37,212 nucleotides of DNA, taken from the NCBI RefSeq assembly GCF_021698975.1, contig NZ_SSXA01000036.1, forward strand, positions 1 through 37,212, written 5' to 3'. Position 1 is the first letter of the stretch, and every line of letters begins with the position of its first letter. A model generated the notes under the pieces. The model was not told the origin of the DNA. It saw only the letters and a program-made list of their open reading frames with translations, and made no database searches. The DNA comes from Blastococcus sp. KM273128 (GTDB lineage Bacteria; Actinomycetota; Actinomycetes; Mycobacteriales; Geodermatophilaceae). Made by a program: the position numbers and the translations under genes. Of the stretch, positions 6,586 through 15,310 are shown in pieces.

Positions 6586-8060
6586 TTGCCTGATCGGGGC
6601 GTGAAACAGCCGCCGGCCTGTCCGGCTCTTCCACTGTCGTTCTCCGGTCGGGCCCGGTGGGCGGTGGTCGGTCAGGCGGTGGCCGGTGGGCCGCAGGTGG
6701 CGTCGAAGAGCTGGGCCCAGGCGGTCTGCCAGGGCCAGTCGCGGGGCAGGTGTAGCTGCAGCCGCCGCGCGGAGCGGGCCAGCCGCATCGGGACGGCGAT
6801 CAGCTGGGCGCGGATGGTGCCGGTGGTCGCCTTCGCGTGGAACGCCCCGGCCAGCGCGCCGGCGGCGCGGGTGAGGTTGAACGCCATCGTGGCGAGCACC
6901 AGCCAGGCGGAGTTCGCCGCGAAGGATCCCGACGGGAGGTGGGCCAGCGGTCCGGCCTTGAGGTCGGCGTTGACCTGCTCGATGACCGCGTGCTGCCGGT
7001 GAGTCTTCTCGGCTTGGAGCATCGGCTGCGGGTTGTCGGTGAACACGGCGTGGTAGCGGTAGGCGCTGAACAGCTCGCCCTGGCCGGCCGGCACCGTGCC
7101 GGGGTTGAGGCGCTTGACCCGGCGGACGATCAGCCGCGCGTTCACGAGATCGGGCTTGCGGCGGGAGGTGAACGCGGTGAAGGAGGTCTCGGCGACCTCG
7201 GCGTCGGAGATCCAGCACTGGCCTTCGTCGTCCCAGACCGCGTTGGGTAGCGGATCGGGGTCCAGGCGTCGTCTGCGATGGTGGCGATGGCCTTGGTGAC
7301 CGCGGCGTCCATCCGGGCGGTGATCGAGAACCGGACCCCGCCGCGGCGGACGGCGGCGATGACGTCGTGGCAGTAGAACGCCGAGTCCGCGCGCGCGAGC
7401 ACCAGCCCGTCGCGATCCGGGCCGCCGGCACGGCAGGCCCGGGCGGTGCCCAGCGCCTCGGTGACCGGCGTGGAGACGGTGGCGATCAGCGCGTTGAGGC
7501 CCTTGACCCTGGTGTAGCCGTAGCCGGCGCCCTGCTTGGCGTAGCCGTGCGTCTCCCGCATCGTGTCGTCCAGGTCCAAGAAGGCGACGGAGTCGGCACC
7601 GGGCAGCAGCGGAGCACGCCCGGCCAGCGCCACCAGCAGGGACGCGGCCACCGAGTCGACCTGGCGGACGTGGCCGAAGGTGAACGCGCGCAGAAACGTG
7701 CCCAACGTAGACGGGCCCGGATGCCGGCAAACAGCCGGTCCATGCCGCCGTGGCGCAGCAGGTCCATGTCGGCGATCGAGTCCGCGCCGGCGACCATCCC
7801 GGCCACCAGAGCCGGCACCTTCAGATGCGCGTTCTTCCCGCCGGTGGCCTTGAGAGTGAGCTTCTCGCCGACCAGGTCACCCAGCCGGCACGACTGCGCG
7901 AGCGCCAGCACCGGGGCCAGCCCGCCGGTCGACACGAGATTCGAATCATCAAACGTCGCCGACAACGCCGACGAACCGTGAGACAGTCGCATCCAGCGGA
8001 TGCCCTTCTGCGCGGACGATATGGGCCTTAGACAAGCCACATCGTTCCTGGTCAGAGGGG
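6586..8060 (-). mobile_element. IS1380-family insertion sequence (degenerate; ends approximate)
   Basis: The element is recognised by its transposase. Terminal inverted repeats could not be defined: the ends compared (near 6590 and near 8060) show only a weak CCTGA/CCTCTGA resemblance, and no clean target duplication was seen. The boundaries are therefore estimates. It separates the M15-like gene from the metal-ATPase operon, with which it is convergent-to-tandem on the minus strand. Confidence 0.7.
6672..7992 (-). pseudogene. IS1380-family transposase, two frameshifts
   Basis: Three successive minus-strand frames together give a near full-length IS1380-type DDE transposase, from MRLSHGSSALSATFDDSNLV at 7992 to the stop at 6672. 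The first frame change is near 7713-7718, where one more G on the plus strand would restore RAPSTLGTFLRAFTFG. The second is near 7245-7247, where one more G would restore IRYPNAVWDDEG. Characteristic blocks are FLDLDDTMRETHGYAKQGAG, RADSAFYCHDVI and AEKTHRQHAVIEQVNADLKA. As written it cannot make an active enzyme. Both defects are single-base losses in short G runs. Confidence 0.85.
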
Positions 8061-8080
8061 CATTCGTGCGTTATGACCCG

Positions 8081-10294
8081 CTATCGGCGACCACCTTCGA
8101 CGGTGGATCGAGGCTCATGCCGGGCGTCTTGCTGTGCCGCGGTGGGCTCGGTGGTCTGCTGAGGACGGCTTAGCCGGCCGGCGCGGACGCCGTTGGCGAT
8201 GACGAGGACCTCGGCCAGTTCGTGGGTGACGATGACCGTGCCCAGGCCCAGGACGCCGAAGGCGGCCAGCGGGATGAGGACGACGAGGATGGCACCGGAC
8301 AGCAGCAGGCTCTGCAGCATGATCCGCCGCGCCCGGCGGGCGTGGGCCAAGGTCCGGGGGAGTTGGCGCAGGTCCTCGCCCATGAGCGCGACGTCGGCGG
8401 TCTCGATCGCCACGTCGGTGCCCATCGCGCCCATCGCGATGCCGACGTCGGCGGTGGCCAGCGCGGGGGCATCGTTGATGCCGTCACCCACCATCGCAAC
8501 CCGGCCGCGGCGGCCCAGCTGCTCGACGAGGGCGGCCTTGTCCTCCGGTCGCAGCTCGGCGTGCACGTCCTCGATGCCGGCGGCGGCGGCCAGATGGGCG
8601 GCGGTGCGCGGGTTGTCCCCAGTGAGCATGCTGGTGCCGATGCCCACGCGGTGCAGCGCGGCGACCGCCTCGGCGGCCTCCGGGCGCAGCTCGTCGCGGA
8701 TGGCCAGCGCACCCAGCAGCTGACCGCCGGCCTCGACCAGCACCACGGTGGCCCCGGCCTCCTGATGGGCGGTCACCACCGCCGCGAGGGGGCCGGGGTC
8801 GATGAAGCCCGGCTTGCCCAACCGCGCCGGCTGCCCGCCGACCAGGCCGGCCACGCCCTGACCGGCGAGGGCCTGCATGTCGGCGGCGGGGTCGACCGGC
8901 GGCTGGTCGGCCGGCCAGGCGGCCAGCACGGCGCCGGCCAGCGGGTGCTCGCTGCGCGCCTCCAGCGCGGCGGCCACGGCGAGCACCTGTGCCGGGTCAC
9001 CCCCGGGGACCGCTTCGATGGCGACCACGGCGGGCCGGTTGCGGGTCAGCGTGCCGGTCTTGTCCAGCGCCAGGGCGCGCACCCCGCCGAGGGACTCCAG
9101 CGCCGCCCCGCCCTTGATCAGCACGCCGGCGCGGGTACCGGCGCCGACCGCAGCCACCACGGTGACCGGCACCGCGATCGCGAACGCACACGGCGAGGCG
9201 GCCACCAGCACGACCAGCGCCCGTTCGATCCACACCTCGGGGTCGCCCAGGATGCTGCCGAGGACGGCGATCTGGCCCGCGACGACGAAGACCGCAGGTA
9301 CCAGGGGACGGGCGATGCGGGCGGCCAGCCGCTGCGCGGCGCCCTTGCGCTCTTGGGCCTCCTCGACGATGTGCACGACCCGGGCCAGGGAGTTCTCCGC
9401 CACCCGGGCGGTGACCACGACCTCCAGGGCGCCGCCGCCGTTGACCGAGGCGGCGAACACCTCCTCTCCCGGGCCGACCTCCACCGGCACCGACTCACCG
9501 GTCACCGCGGAGGTGTCCAGCGAGGACAGCCCGCTCTGCACCCGACCGTCGGTGGCCAGCCGCTCACCGGGCTTGACCACCAGCACGTCGCCGGGAACCA
9601 GTGCCGCGGGGTCGATCTCCACCTCTGCCCCGCCGCGCAGCACCGTGGCGCGGGCGGGCACCAGGTCCAGCAGCGCCCGCAGCCCGCGGCGGGTGCGGGC
9701 CACGGCGTAGTCCTCCAGCGCCTCTGCCAGGGAGAACAGGAACGCCAGCATCGCGGCCTCGCCGACCGCACCCAGCGCGATCGCACCCAGCATCGCGACG
9801 GACATCAGCGTGCCGACACCGAGCCTGCCGCGCCAAAGCGCCCGCAGGGTCCCCGGCACGAATGTCGCGCCGCCGGCCAGGACCGCTCCGGCGGCCAGGA
9901 CCGTGGAGACGGTCGAGGCGGCGCCGCCCACGCTCAGCCAGTCGAGCAGCTGCGAGGCGAGCCACAGCACCCCGGCCAAGCCGGCCAGCTGCGCGGAGCG
10001 GGACCGCCACAGGGCGGTCGGCTCCTCATCCCCGTCCCCCGCCGGAGCAGGGGCCGAGCAGGTGGGATCGCCACATCCGTCCCCGACGGCTGACACCGTC
10101 TGGGGAGCGGCGGCCGTCGGGGCGCAGCAGGCGCAGCCGTCCCCGCAGCCGTCCGAGGCGGCGGTCGCCCCGTCGGCGGGGGCGGGGCTCAGCGTCAGCT
10201 CCAGTCGGAGCGGGGTGACGATCCGGCCCGTCCTCTCCCCCGGTCGGGCGGCCGGGCGCCGGTCGTCGTCCCTCCCGCAGCACAGCTCGGACAT
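8081..10294 (-). CDS. P1B-type metal-exporting ATPase, SPC (P1B-4-like) subclass
   Basis: The 737-residue P-type ATPase pumps a heavy-metal ion across the plasma membrane using ATP. Motifs: TGES 265-268 (actuator), SPC 367-369 in the metal-binding transmembrane helix, DKTGT with phosphorylated D411, SEHPLA near 449-454, and GDGIND 603-608. The last helix carries HELAEVLVIANGVR (H691, E692). SPC rather than CPC, a final-helix HE and no GMxCxxC domain are features of the P1B-4 group (Co, Fe, Zn or Cd exporters such as CtpD, CzcP). Instead of an HMA domain, the N-terminus has a Cys-rich tail (C5, C6, C50, C54, C56, C57, C74, C79). I chose the ATG at 10,292-10,294. It is one base after the stop of the CmtR-like gene, with AGGAGG just upstream, so the two form an operon. 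Confidence 0.93.
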   Translation of the reverse strand: MSELCCGRDDDRRPAARPGERTGRIVTPLRLELTLSPAPADGATAASDGCGDGCACCAPTAAAPQTVSAVGDGCGDPTCSAPAPAGDGDEEPTALWRSRSAQLAGLAGVLWLASQLLDWLSVGGAASTVSTVLAAGAVLAGGATFVPGTLRALWRGRLGVGTLMSVAMLGAIALGAVGEAAMLAFLFSLAEALEDYAVARTRRGLRALLDLVPARATVLRGGAEVEIDPAALVPGDVLVVKPGERLATDGRVQSGLSSLDTSAVTGESVPVEVGPGEEVFAASVNGGGALEVVVTARVAENSLARVVHIVEEAQERKGAAQRLAARIARPLVPAVFVVAGQIAVLGSILGDPEVWIERALVVLVAASPCAFAIAVPVTVVAAVGAGTRAGVLIKGGAALESLGGVRALALDKTGTLTRNRPAVVAIEAVPGGDPAQVLAVAAALEARSEHPLAGAVLAAWPADQPPVDPAADMQALAGQGVAGLVGGQPARLGKPGFIDPGPLAAVVTAHQEAGATVVLVEAGGQLLGALAIRDELRPEAAEAVAALHRVGIGTSMLTGDNPRTAAHLAAAAGIEDVHAELRPEDKAALVEQLGRRGRVAMVGDGINDAPALATADVGIAMGAMGTDVAIETADVALMGEDLRQLPRTLAHARRARRIMLQSLLLSGAILVVLIPLAAFGVLGLGTVIVTHELAEVLVIANGVRAGRLSRPQQTTEPTAAQQDARHEPRSTVEGGRR

Positions 10295-10295
10295 C

Positions 10296-10724
10296 TTAGG
10301 CCTCCTGCAGGTCGACGGTGCCGCCGTGGCGGTCGCCGTCACGGACGATGGCGCCCGACAAGGTCGTGGTCGCCCCGCCGTCGAAGTCTTCGGCGGCGAG
10401 CAGCCGGTGGCCGGTGTCGGTGAGGCGGTACATGACCAGCTTGCCGTCCCGGCGGGAGGCGGCGAGCCCGGCCGAGCGAAGAACGCGCAGGTGGTGGGAG
10501 ACCAGGTTCTGGCTGCACCCGCAGATCCAGGCCAGATCGCAGCCGCAGAGTTCCCCACCCGACAGTAGGGCGGCGGCGATCCGGAGCCGCACCGGATCCC
10601 CCAGCGCCTTGAAGCGCACGGCGCGCAGCTGCGCCGCGTCCACGTCTGGCAGGCCCGCGCGCACCTCCTCGGCGTGCTGCAGGTCCACACACAGCAGATC
10701 GCACTGCTCAGGCCTCACGCTCAC
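10296..10724 (-). CDS. ArsR/SmtB-family metal-sensing repressor, CmtR-like
   Basis: The 142-residue winged-helix repressor starts at the GTG at 10,722-10,724. The N-terminus reads QCDLLCVDLQHAEE, characteristic of CmtR-like cadmium/lead sensors. The recognition region is ELCGCDLAWICGCSQNLVSH (about 59-78), with candidate ligands C60, C62, C68 and C70 as well as C8 and C12. In the family, metal binding releases DNA and de-represses the exporter. The exporter ATPase follows after one base, so this is an autoregulated sensor-exporter operon. The frame is open to 10,985, but that stretch looks like the regulatory region and contains direct repeats. Confidence 0.9.
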   Translation of the reverse strand: MSVRPEQCDLLCVDLQHAEEVRAGLPDVDAAQLRAVRFKALGDPVRLRIAAALLSGGELCGCDLAWICGCSQNLVSHHLRVLRSAGLAASRRDGKLVMYRLTDTGHRLLAAEDFDGGATTTLSGAIVRDGDRHGGTVDLQEA

Positions 10725-10763
10725 GCGTCCGCTCCCCTCGGTCGGCGCCCCGACGGCGCCCGC

Positions 10764-10798
10764 GTACAACGCAGCGTACAACGCAGCAATCAACGTTG
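10764..10798 (-). promoter_or_regulatory. Tandem 12-bp repeats and palindrome, candidate operator
   Basis: Two perfect contiguous copies of GTACAACGCAGC (10,764-10,775 and 10,776-10,787) are followed by the palindrome CAACGTTG (10,791-10,798). They lie 40-75 bases upstream of the GTG of the CmtR-like repressor, between two divergent ArsR-family genes. Position and AT-richer composition suggest an operator. They could instead encode an ALYAALYAG-like repeat if translation starts further upstream. Confidence 0.45.
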
Positions 10799-10985
10799 GA
10801 ATGATCCGCCAGGTGAAGGTCTCCAAGCCGTAAAGGGCGATGGAGTCCACGAAGAACATCCTCGTCAGCAGGGGGGTCTCCGTGCGCTCGTGCGCCTCCA
10901 CCAGCAGTTCCTCCACGAGGCGTTTGGTGCGCCCCCATGCGCATCCGGGGCTGCCGTCGGTGCGGACGGCTGTTACCGTGCGCAT

Positions 10986-11399
10986 ATGAGCAATCGTTCA
11001 GGTGTTTCGGCCGCGCGCGGCGATGTCCACCACGAACACGACGGCGGGCGGGTGGCCGCCGTCCGGGCTGGGCTCCCGGACGCGGAACTGATCGAGGACC
11101 TAGGTGCGACCTTCGGGCTGCTTTCCGACGCCAGCCGGCTGCGGCTCCTGGCAGCCCTGCTCGACGGGGAGATGTGTGTCTGCGATCTGGCGGCGGCCTG
11201 CGGTCAGAGCGAGTCCGGGGTGTCGCACGCGCTGCGCCTGCTGCGCGCGCACCGGGTCGTGGCGGTGCGCCGCAGTGGACGACGAGCCTTCTACCGGCTG
11301 GCCGATGCTCACGTCCGGATGCTGCTGGACCTGGCCCTCACTCACCACGCGCACGCCACCCCGCTGGGCACCGTCCCCACCGATGGAGACGCGCGATGA
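10986..11399 (+). CDS. ArsR/SmtB-family metal-sensing repressor, alpha5-site type
   Basis: The 137-residue winged-helix protein starts at the ATG at 10,986. The helix-turn-helix is MCVCDLAAACGQSESGVSHA (about 63-82). In the C-terminal helix D107, H109, H120, H121 and H123 (DAHVRMLLDLALTHHAHA) form the alpha5 zinc site known from SmtB, CzrA and NmtR-type sensors. A His-rich N-terminus (VHHEHD) may add ligands. Its stop overlaps the start of the CDF exporter (ATGA), which it very probably controls. The oppositely transcribed CmtR-like gene lies 261 bases away, so two metal sensors share this regulatory region. Confidence 0.9.
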   Translation: MSNRSGVSAARGDVHHEHDGGRVAAVRAGLPDAELIEDLGATFGLLSDASRLRLLAALLDGEMCVCDLAAACGQSESGVSHALRLLRAHRVVAVRRSGRRAFYRLADAHVRMLLDLALTHHAHATPLGTVPTDGDAR

Positions 11400-12361
11400 G
11401 CCACGCCGACGACGCCGCAGACCACGCCCACGACGACAGGCACGATCACGGCAGCGGCGGGGGGCATGCCCACGGGCCGCGGATCGGCAGCGCGGGAGCC
11501 GAGCACCAGAAGCCCCTGGCGATCGCCTTCGGCCTGACGGCGACCTACGCCCTGGTCGAGCTCGTCGGCGGCATCGTGAGCGGATCGCTGGCGCTGATCA
11601 GCGACGCGGCGCACATGGGTACCGACGTCCTCGGCCTCGGACTGGCGCTGGCCGCGATCCAGCTGGCCAAGCGGCCGGCCGCCGGCGGACGAACTTACGG
11701 CACCTACCGGCTGGAGGTGCTCGCCGCCGTCATCAACGGCCTCCTGCTCTTCGGTGTCGCCTTCTACGTCCTCTATGAGGCGGTGCAGCGCTTCCGCGAG
11801 CCCCCCGAGGTCCTCGGGGTGCCGATGCTCGTCGTCGCCAGTGTCGGTCTGCTCGTCAACATCATCTCGTTCCGGCTGCTGATGGCCGGGTCCAAGGAGA
11901 GCCTCAACCTCAAGGGCGCCTACCTCGAGGTGCTCTCCGACATGCTTGGCTCCATCGGCGTCATCATCGGCGCTGTCGTGATCACCGTGACCGGGTTCCG
12001 CTACATCGACGCGATCGTCGCCGTTGTGATCGGACTGTTCATCCTGCCGCGAACCTGGCAGCTGATGTGCCAGGCTTTGCGGATCCTCATGGAGGTGGCA
12101 CCACCCGGGGTGGACGTCGACGCCGCCACCCGGGAACTGGCCGCCGTACCCGGGGTCAAGGAGGTGCACGACCTGCACATCTGGACGGTGACCAGCGGCA
12201 TGGAGGCCGCCACCGTGCACGTCGTGGTCGACGACCTCGACGTCGACTGGCACGGGGTTCTGGACCAGACACGGGACATCCTCGTGACCAGATATGGCGT
12301 GACCCATCCGACCATCCAGCTGGAGCCGGACGAGCACATCGAGGAACCGGTGGGCTTCTGA
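11396..12361 (+). CDS. Cation diffusion facilitator (CzcD/ZitB-like) metal exporter
   Basis: The 321-residue CDF transporter exchanges cytoplasmic Zn2+ (or Co, Cd) for protons. A His/Asp-rich N-terminus (DHAHDDRHDH, GGGHAHG) is followed by six transmembrane helices and a cytoplasmic dimer domain (about 215-310, ending at TIQLEPDEHIEE). The transport site in helix 2 is ISDAAHMGTD (D70, H73, D77). In helix 5 it is LEVLSDMLGS, with Glu where ZitB has His, as also found in CzcD-type members. The start ATG overlaps the upstream repressor stop. A long hairpin follows. A decayed copy of the middle of this gene lies at 31,067-31,220. Confidence 0.93.
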   Translation: MSHADDAADHAHDDRHDHGSGGGHAHGPRIGSAGAEHQKPLAIAFGLTATYALVELVGGIVSGSLALISDAAHMGTDVLGLGLALAAIQLAKRPAAGGRTYGTYRLEVLAAVINGLLLFGVAFYVLYEAVQRFREPPEVLGVPMLVVASVGLLVNIISFRLLMAGSKESLNLKGAYLEVLSDMLGSIGVIIGAVVITVTGFRYIDAIVAVVIGLFILPRTWQLMCQALRILMEVAPPGVDVDAATRELAAVPGVKEVHDLHIWTVTSGMEAATVHVVVDDLDVDWHGVLDQTRDILVTRYGVTHPTIQLEPDEHIEEPVGF

Positions 12362-12394
12362 TCCACGCCGAGAGCACCGCCGAGCGGGCTCCGG

Positions 12395-12418
12395 CGGTGG
12401 ACGCCCGGGCGTCCACCG
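12395..12418 (+). terminator. Terminator hairpin after the CDF gene
   Basis: A perfect 24-base palindrome with arms CGGTGGACGCCC and GGGCGTCCACCG lies 34 bases after the CDF stop and is followed by GAAAAT. The arms are continuous, so the tip would form the loop. It is the strongest terminator-like hairpin I noticed in the window. Confidence 0.65.
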
Positions 12419-13207
12419 GAAAATCACGGGTCCGAGCGACTGCTGGTAGACGATGCCCGACCGACTTCCAGGTCCAGGCCGCGCTGCTCCGGCCGGCCTC
12501 CTGGGTGGTGATCGAGGACCATGACGAGCGGCAGGTCGACGACCGGTGCTAGGTCTCCGAGACGTCCAGGGCCGTCTGACCCCGGCCGAGCCGACCGCTT
12601 TCCGCCCCGACGGGCCGAGCCGAACGAGGTGATCGGCCGCCCCACCCTGCTGACGGCGTAGTCGGCAACAGCGCAGAGGACGCGGACGATCTACACTCCC
12701 CGCATCTGCGAGGCCGCGCCAGCTCGGAACACGCCCCGGTCGTTATGCCCGAAAGTTCCCCCCAAGCGACCTTCTCACCACCCGCCGGGTGGAGCAGCTC
12801 CGATGACGCTGACCGGTCGGGGACCGACCTCGGGACGGTCGAGCCGGAGGGGCCGTTCCGTGGTAGGGACGGCCGCCGCCGTCCGGGGGCGTGCGAGTCA
12901 GCCGGTGGGCGGAAAGGCCGTGAGCAGAACAGCACGGAAGCAGCGGCGGGGACCACGGTGATGGCCGGTCCCGCACGGCCGTTCATCGCCGTGCACCGAG
13001 GTCGCGGCGATCTGGGGAACCGGTCGCCACGAGACTCGCGCCGAGCGCTCGTCCAGCTACGCCGTCGGTCCTCGTCGGCCGGCGGCCGGGCGCGAAGGAT
13101 GACGGGACTGGTAGGCGGCTCGGGTTCGGTGCCGCCCGGTTGCCGGCACCCTGTCGGGAAGAGATCGTGACACCGACGTCGGCTCATGGAGGGGTGGGAG
13201 GTAGCAG
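12419..13207. other. Long intergenic stretch between CDF and exchanger operons
   Basis: No gene is supported on either strand: open frames here are R/P/S-rich and without recognisable domains. At its end GGGAGG (about 13,196) is the ribosome binding site of the small gene at 13,208. A GATCTACACT sequence near 12,689 also occurs near 25,857 in front of the DUF3105 gene and may be a -10-like element. Otherwise I see nothing in it. Confidence 0.4.
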
Positions 13208-13435
13208 GTGCCGGTTCGCTTCGCGGAGGTCGCGGTGATCGTGCTGATCGGTGACGGTGTCGTCGGCGCGTTGTTCCCGGTCCGGCATGCCCGGCGCTGG
13301 CTGCGCGGACCGCGGTTCTGGCGGCGGGCGATGCGGCCCTTCGTCGAGCACCCGGAGGTGACGCGGGGCGCTGCGGTCGTGGAGGCCGTGGCCGGCGTGT
13401 GGTGGGCGGCCCGGTTGCCCGCACGTGCTCGGTGA
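13208..13435 (+). CDS. Small membrane-associated protein of the exchanger operon
   Basis: The 75-residue product starts at a GTG preceded by GGGAGG at good spacing. It has one hydrophobic N-terminal helix (FAEVAVIVLIGDGVVGALF), a basic middle (RHARRWLRGPRFWRRAMR) and a second weakly hydrophobic segment. Its TGA overlaps the GTG of the exchanger gene (GTGA), good evidence that both are translated. I do not recognise the family. A regulatory or assembly role for the exchanger would be a guess. Confidence 0.6.
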   Translation: MPVRFAEVAVIVLIGDGVVGALFPVRHARRWLRGPRFWRRAMRPFVEHPEVTRGAAVVEAVAGVWWAARLPARAR

Positions 13436-14466
13436 CCTGGCTCTGGGGCGTCGCCCTGGTGGTGGCCGCGTTCGCCGCGCACTGGGGAGCCGAGCAGCTC
13501 TCCGAGCCGCTGAAGGCGGTGCGGCAGCGGTATGGCATCGCGCCGGCGGCGGGCGGTGTCCTGGTGGCGCTGGCCAGCGCCAGTTCCGACGTGGCTGTCA
13601 ACACCGTCAGCGCCGTCCGGGGTGTCGGCCAGATCGGGCTGGGCAATCTGCTCGGCTCGAACGTGGCCTCCATCCCCCTGGTGGTGACGGCGGCCTATCT
13701 GGCTACCCGGTCCAAGCGGCTCGGCGGGGAAGGAGGAGGCGAGGACGACGGCGGGGAAGGAGATGCCCACCGCCGCCATGTCGAGCAGGGGCTGATGCGG
13801 ATCGAGCCGGGGTCGGTGACCGTCGTGGCGCTGCCCTACCTGGGGATGGTGGCGCTGTTCGCTGTGCTCACGGCCGTTCCGGCGTGGCGGGGGCTGCAGC
13901 CGATCGACGGGGTGATCCTGCTCGGCGCCTATCTGGTCTTCCTCGCCCAGGCGGTGCTGCGCGGACGGGGCGAGGGAGAGCAGGTGCAGTGGTCGACGAA
14001 GAAGACCTGGCTGGCGGTCGGCGGGCTGGCAGCCCTGGCAGTCGGCGCGGTGGTCATCGTCACCGCCACCCAGCGCATCGCCGGGGCCTTCGGCATTCCT
14101 CCGCTGGTGGCGGGCTTGTTCTTGACGGCGACGATGACGGCGCTGCCCGCGGCGTTCACCACCTGGGCGGTCACCCGCAGCGGGCAGGTGACCAGCGGGG
14201 TGAGCAGCCCGTTCGGGGACAACACCGTCGCGCTCACCCTCGGCGCTGTCCCTCTGGCGCTCGTCGGGCTGCCGGTGCAGGACTATCCAGTGTACCTGAC
14301 CGTGCTGGCCTTCGTCGCCCTCATGCCGGCCGTGTATGCCGCGCTGGTGCACCGAGGACGGCAGGGCGAGCACGGCCTGGCCGGCACGCACGTCCTCGTC
14401 CTCCTGGCCGTTCTGATCGCCTACGGGGCGGCCACGACCGCCGCCCTATTGCTGGGAGGGGGGTGA
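13432..14466 (+). CDS. Sodium/calcium (CaCA) exchanger family membrane protein
   Basis: The 344-residue polytopic membrane protein has two Na_Ca_ex repeats. Repeat 1 contains ALASASSDVAVNTVSAVRG and GNLLGSNVASIPL. Repeat 2 contains LFLTATMTALPAAFTTWAV and SPFGDNTVALTLG. These correspond to the GTSLPE and GNxxGSN blocks of CaCA antiporters, but the key Glu of each GTSLPE block is altered (Asp in repeat 1, Ala in repeat 2) and GSN is GDN in repeat 2. The ion may therefore not be calcium. A hydrophilic loop rich in Gly, Glu and Asp (near residues 98-115) separates the repeats. I chose the GTG at 13,432 because it overlaps the upstream stop. Confidence 0.85.
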   Translation: MTWLWGVALVVAAFAAHWGAEQLSEPLKAVRQRYGIAPAAGGVLVALASASSDVAVNTVSAVRGVGQIGLGNLLGSNVASIPLVVTAAYLATRSKRLGGEGGGEDDGGEGDAHRRHVEQGLMRIEPGSVTVVALPYLGMVALFAVLTAVPAWRGLQPIDGVILLGAYLVFLAQAVLRGRGEGEQVQWSTKKTWLAVGGLAALAVGAVVIVTATQRIAGAFGIPPLVAGLFLTATMTALPAAFTTWAVTRSGQVTSGVSSPFGDNTVALTLGAVPLALVGLPVQDYPVYLTVLAFVALMPAVYAALVHRGRQGEHGLAGTHVLVLLAVLIAYGAATTAALLLGGG

Positions 14467-14497
14467 TCGTGGGCCAGCTCGGCGCTCGCGGTCGGTC

Positions 14498-15226
14498 GTG
14501 ATGATCCTTCCGTTCCTCGCGGTGGCCGGCCTCGCGCTGGTGCACGTGTTCTCCCCGGTCCTCTCGGTCCTGGATCGGGTTCCGCGCAGCCGCTGGCTGT
14601 CCTTCGGGGGCGGGGTGGCGGTCACCCTCGTCTTCCTCGAGATCATCCCGGAGCTCGCCGAGTACCAGCAGACGCTGTCTCGGTCGCTCACCGACCTGCT
14701 GGGGTTTCTGGACCGCCACATCTACCTGCTCGCCCTGGTGGCCCTCACCGCCTTCTACGTCACCCAGCGGGTGGTGAAGGGCTCGCGCAGCCGCCACCGA
14801 GAGGCAACCGGACAAGACACCAGCGGGGAAGGCGCCTTCTGGCTGAAGCTGGGCGTGGTGGCCACCAAGAACGCCATCGTGGGTTACCTCTTGGTGCGCG
14901 AGGACCGGACGCCGGTGGCCCTGCTGCTGTTCTTCCTCGCCATCGGCATGGAGTTCACCATCAGCGACCGTGGCATGCACGAGGACCACAAGGAGAAATA
15001 CGACCGGCTCGGACGGTGGGTGCTCGCGGCAGGAGTGGCGGCCGGTGCGGCGCTAGGTAGAGCCGTGGAGCTTCCCGAATTGACGTTGGCGGTGCTGAGT
15101 GCCGTCCTGGCCGGGTTCATCATCCTCAACGTGTTCAGCGAAGAACTGCCCGACGAACGGGACAGCAGCGTCGGCGCGTTCACCTCCGGACTGGTCGTCT
15201 ACTCGGCGCTCCAGCTGGCCCTGTGA
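14498..15226 (+). CDS. Integral membrane protein, ZIP-like in places, function unknown
   Basis: The 242-residue protein has about seven to eight hydrophobic segments and starts at the GTG at 14,498 (or the adjacent ATG at 14,501). The block SFGGGVAVTLVFLEIIPELA resembles the HLLPE-type helix of ZIP transporters, and a charged loop HEDHKEKYDRLGRWVL precedes the last helices. The remaining ZIP signatures are not visible, so I do not assign transport. It follows the exchanger after 31 bases and is probably part of its operon. It converges with the ZIP pseudogene. Confidence 0.7.
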   Translation: MMILPFLAVAGLALVHVFSPVLSVLDRVPRSRWLSFGGGVAVTLVFLEIIPELAEYQQTLSRSLTDLLGFLDRHIYLLALVALTAFYVTQRVVKGSRSRHREATGQDTSGEGAFWLKLGVVATKNAIVGYLLVREDRTPVALLLFFLAIGMEFTISDRGMHEDHKEKYDRLGRWVLAAGVAAGAALGRAVELPELTLAVLSAVLAGFIILNVFSEELPDERDSSVGAFTSGLVVYSALQLAL

Positions 15227-15310
15227 ACGATCCGCGGGCGGAGGAGTCCTGGGATCCCGGGTCGACGCTGACGCGGCTGAGGATGGGCAGCTAAGGGTCG
15301 CCACGGCCCG

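Noticed and set aside
8222..10093. A 623-codon open frame on the plus strand opposite the metal ATPase
   Set aside because: It is antisense to a gene with every P-type ATPase motif, and its protein is rich in H, Q, G and D without domains. Long antisense frames are expected at this GC content.
14321..14989. A 222-codon minus-strand frame opposite the exchanger operon
   Set aside because: It overlaps two membrane-protein genes with GTGA coupling or short spacing. Its product is a polar low-complexity sequence.
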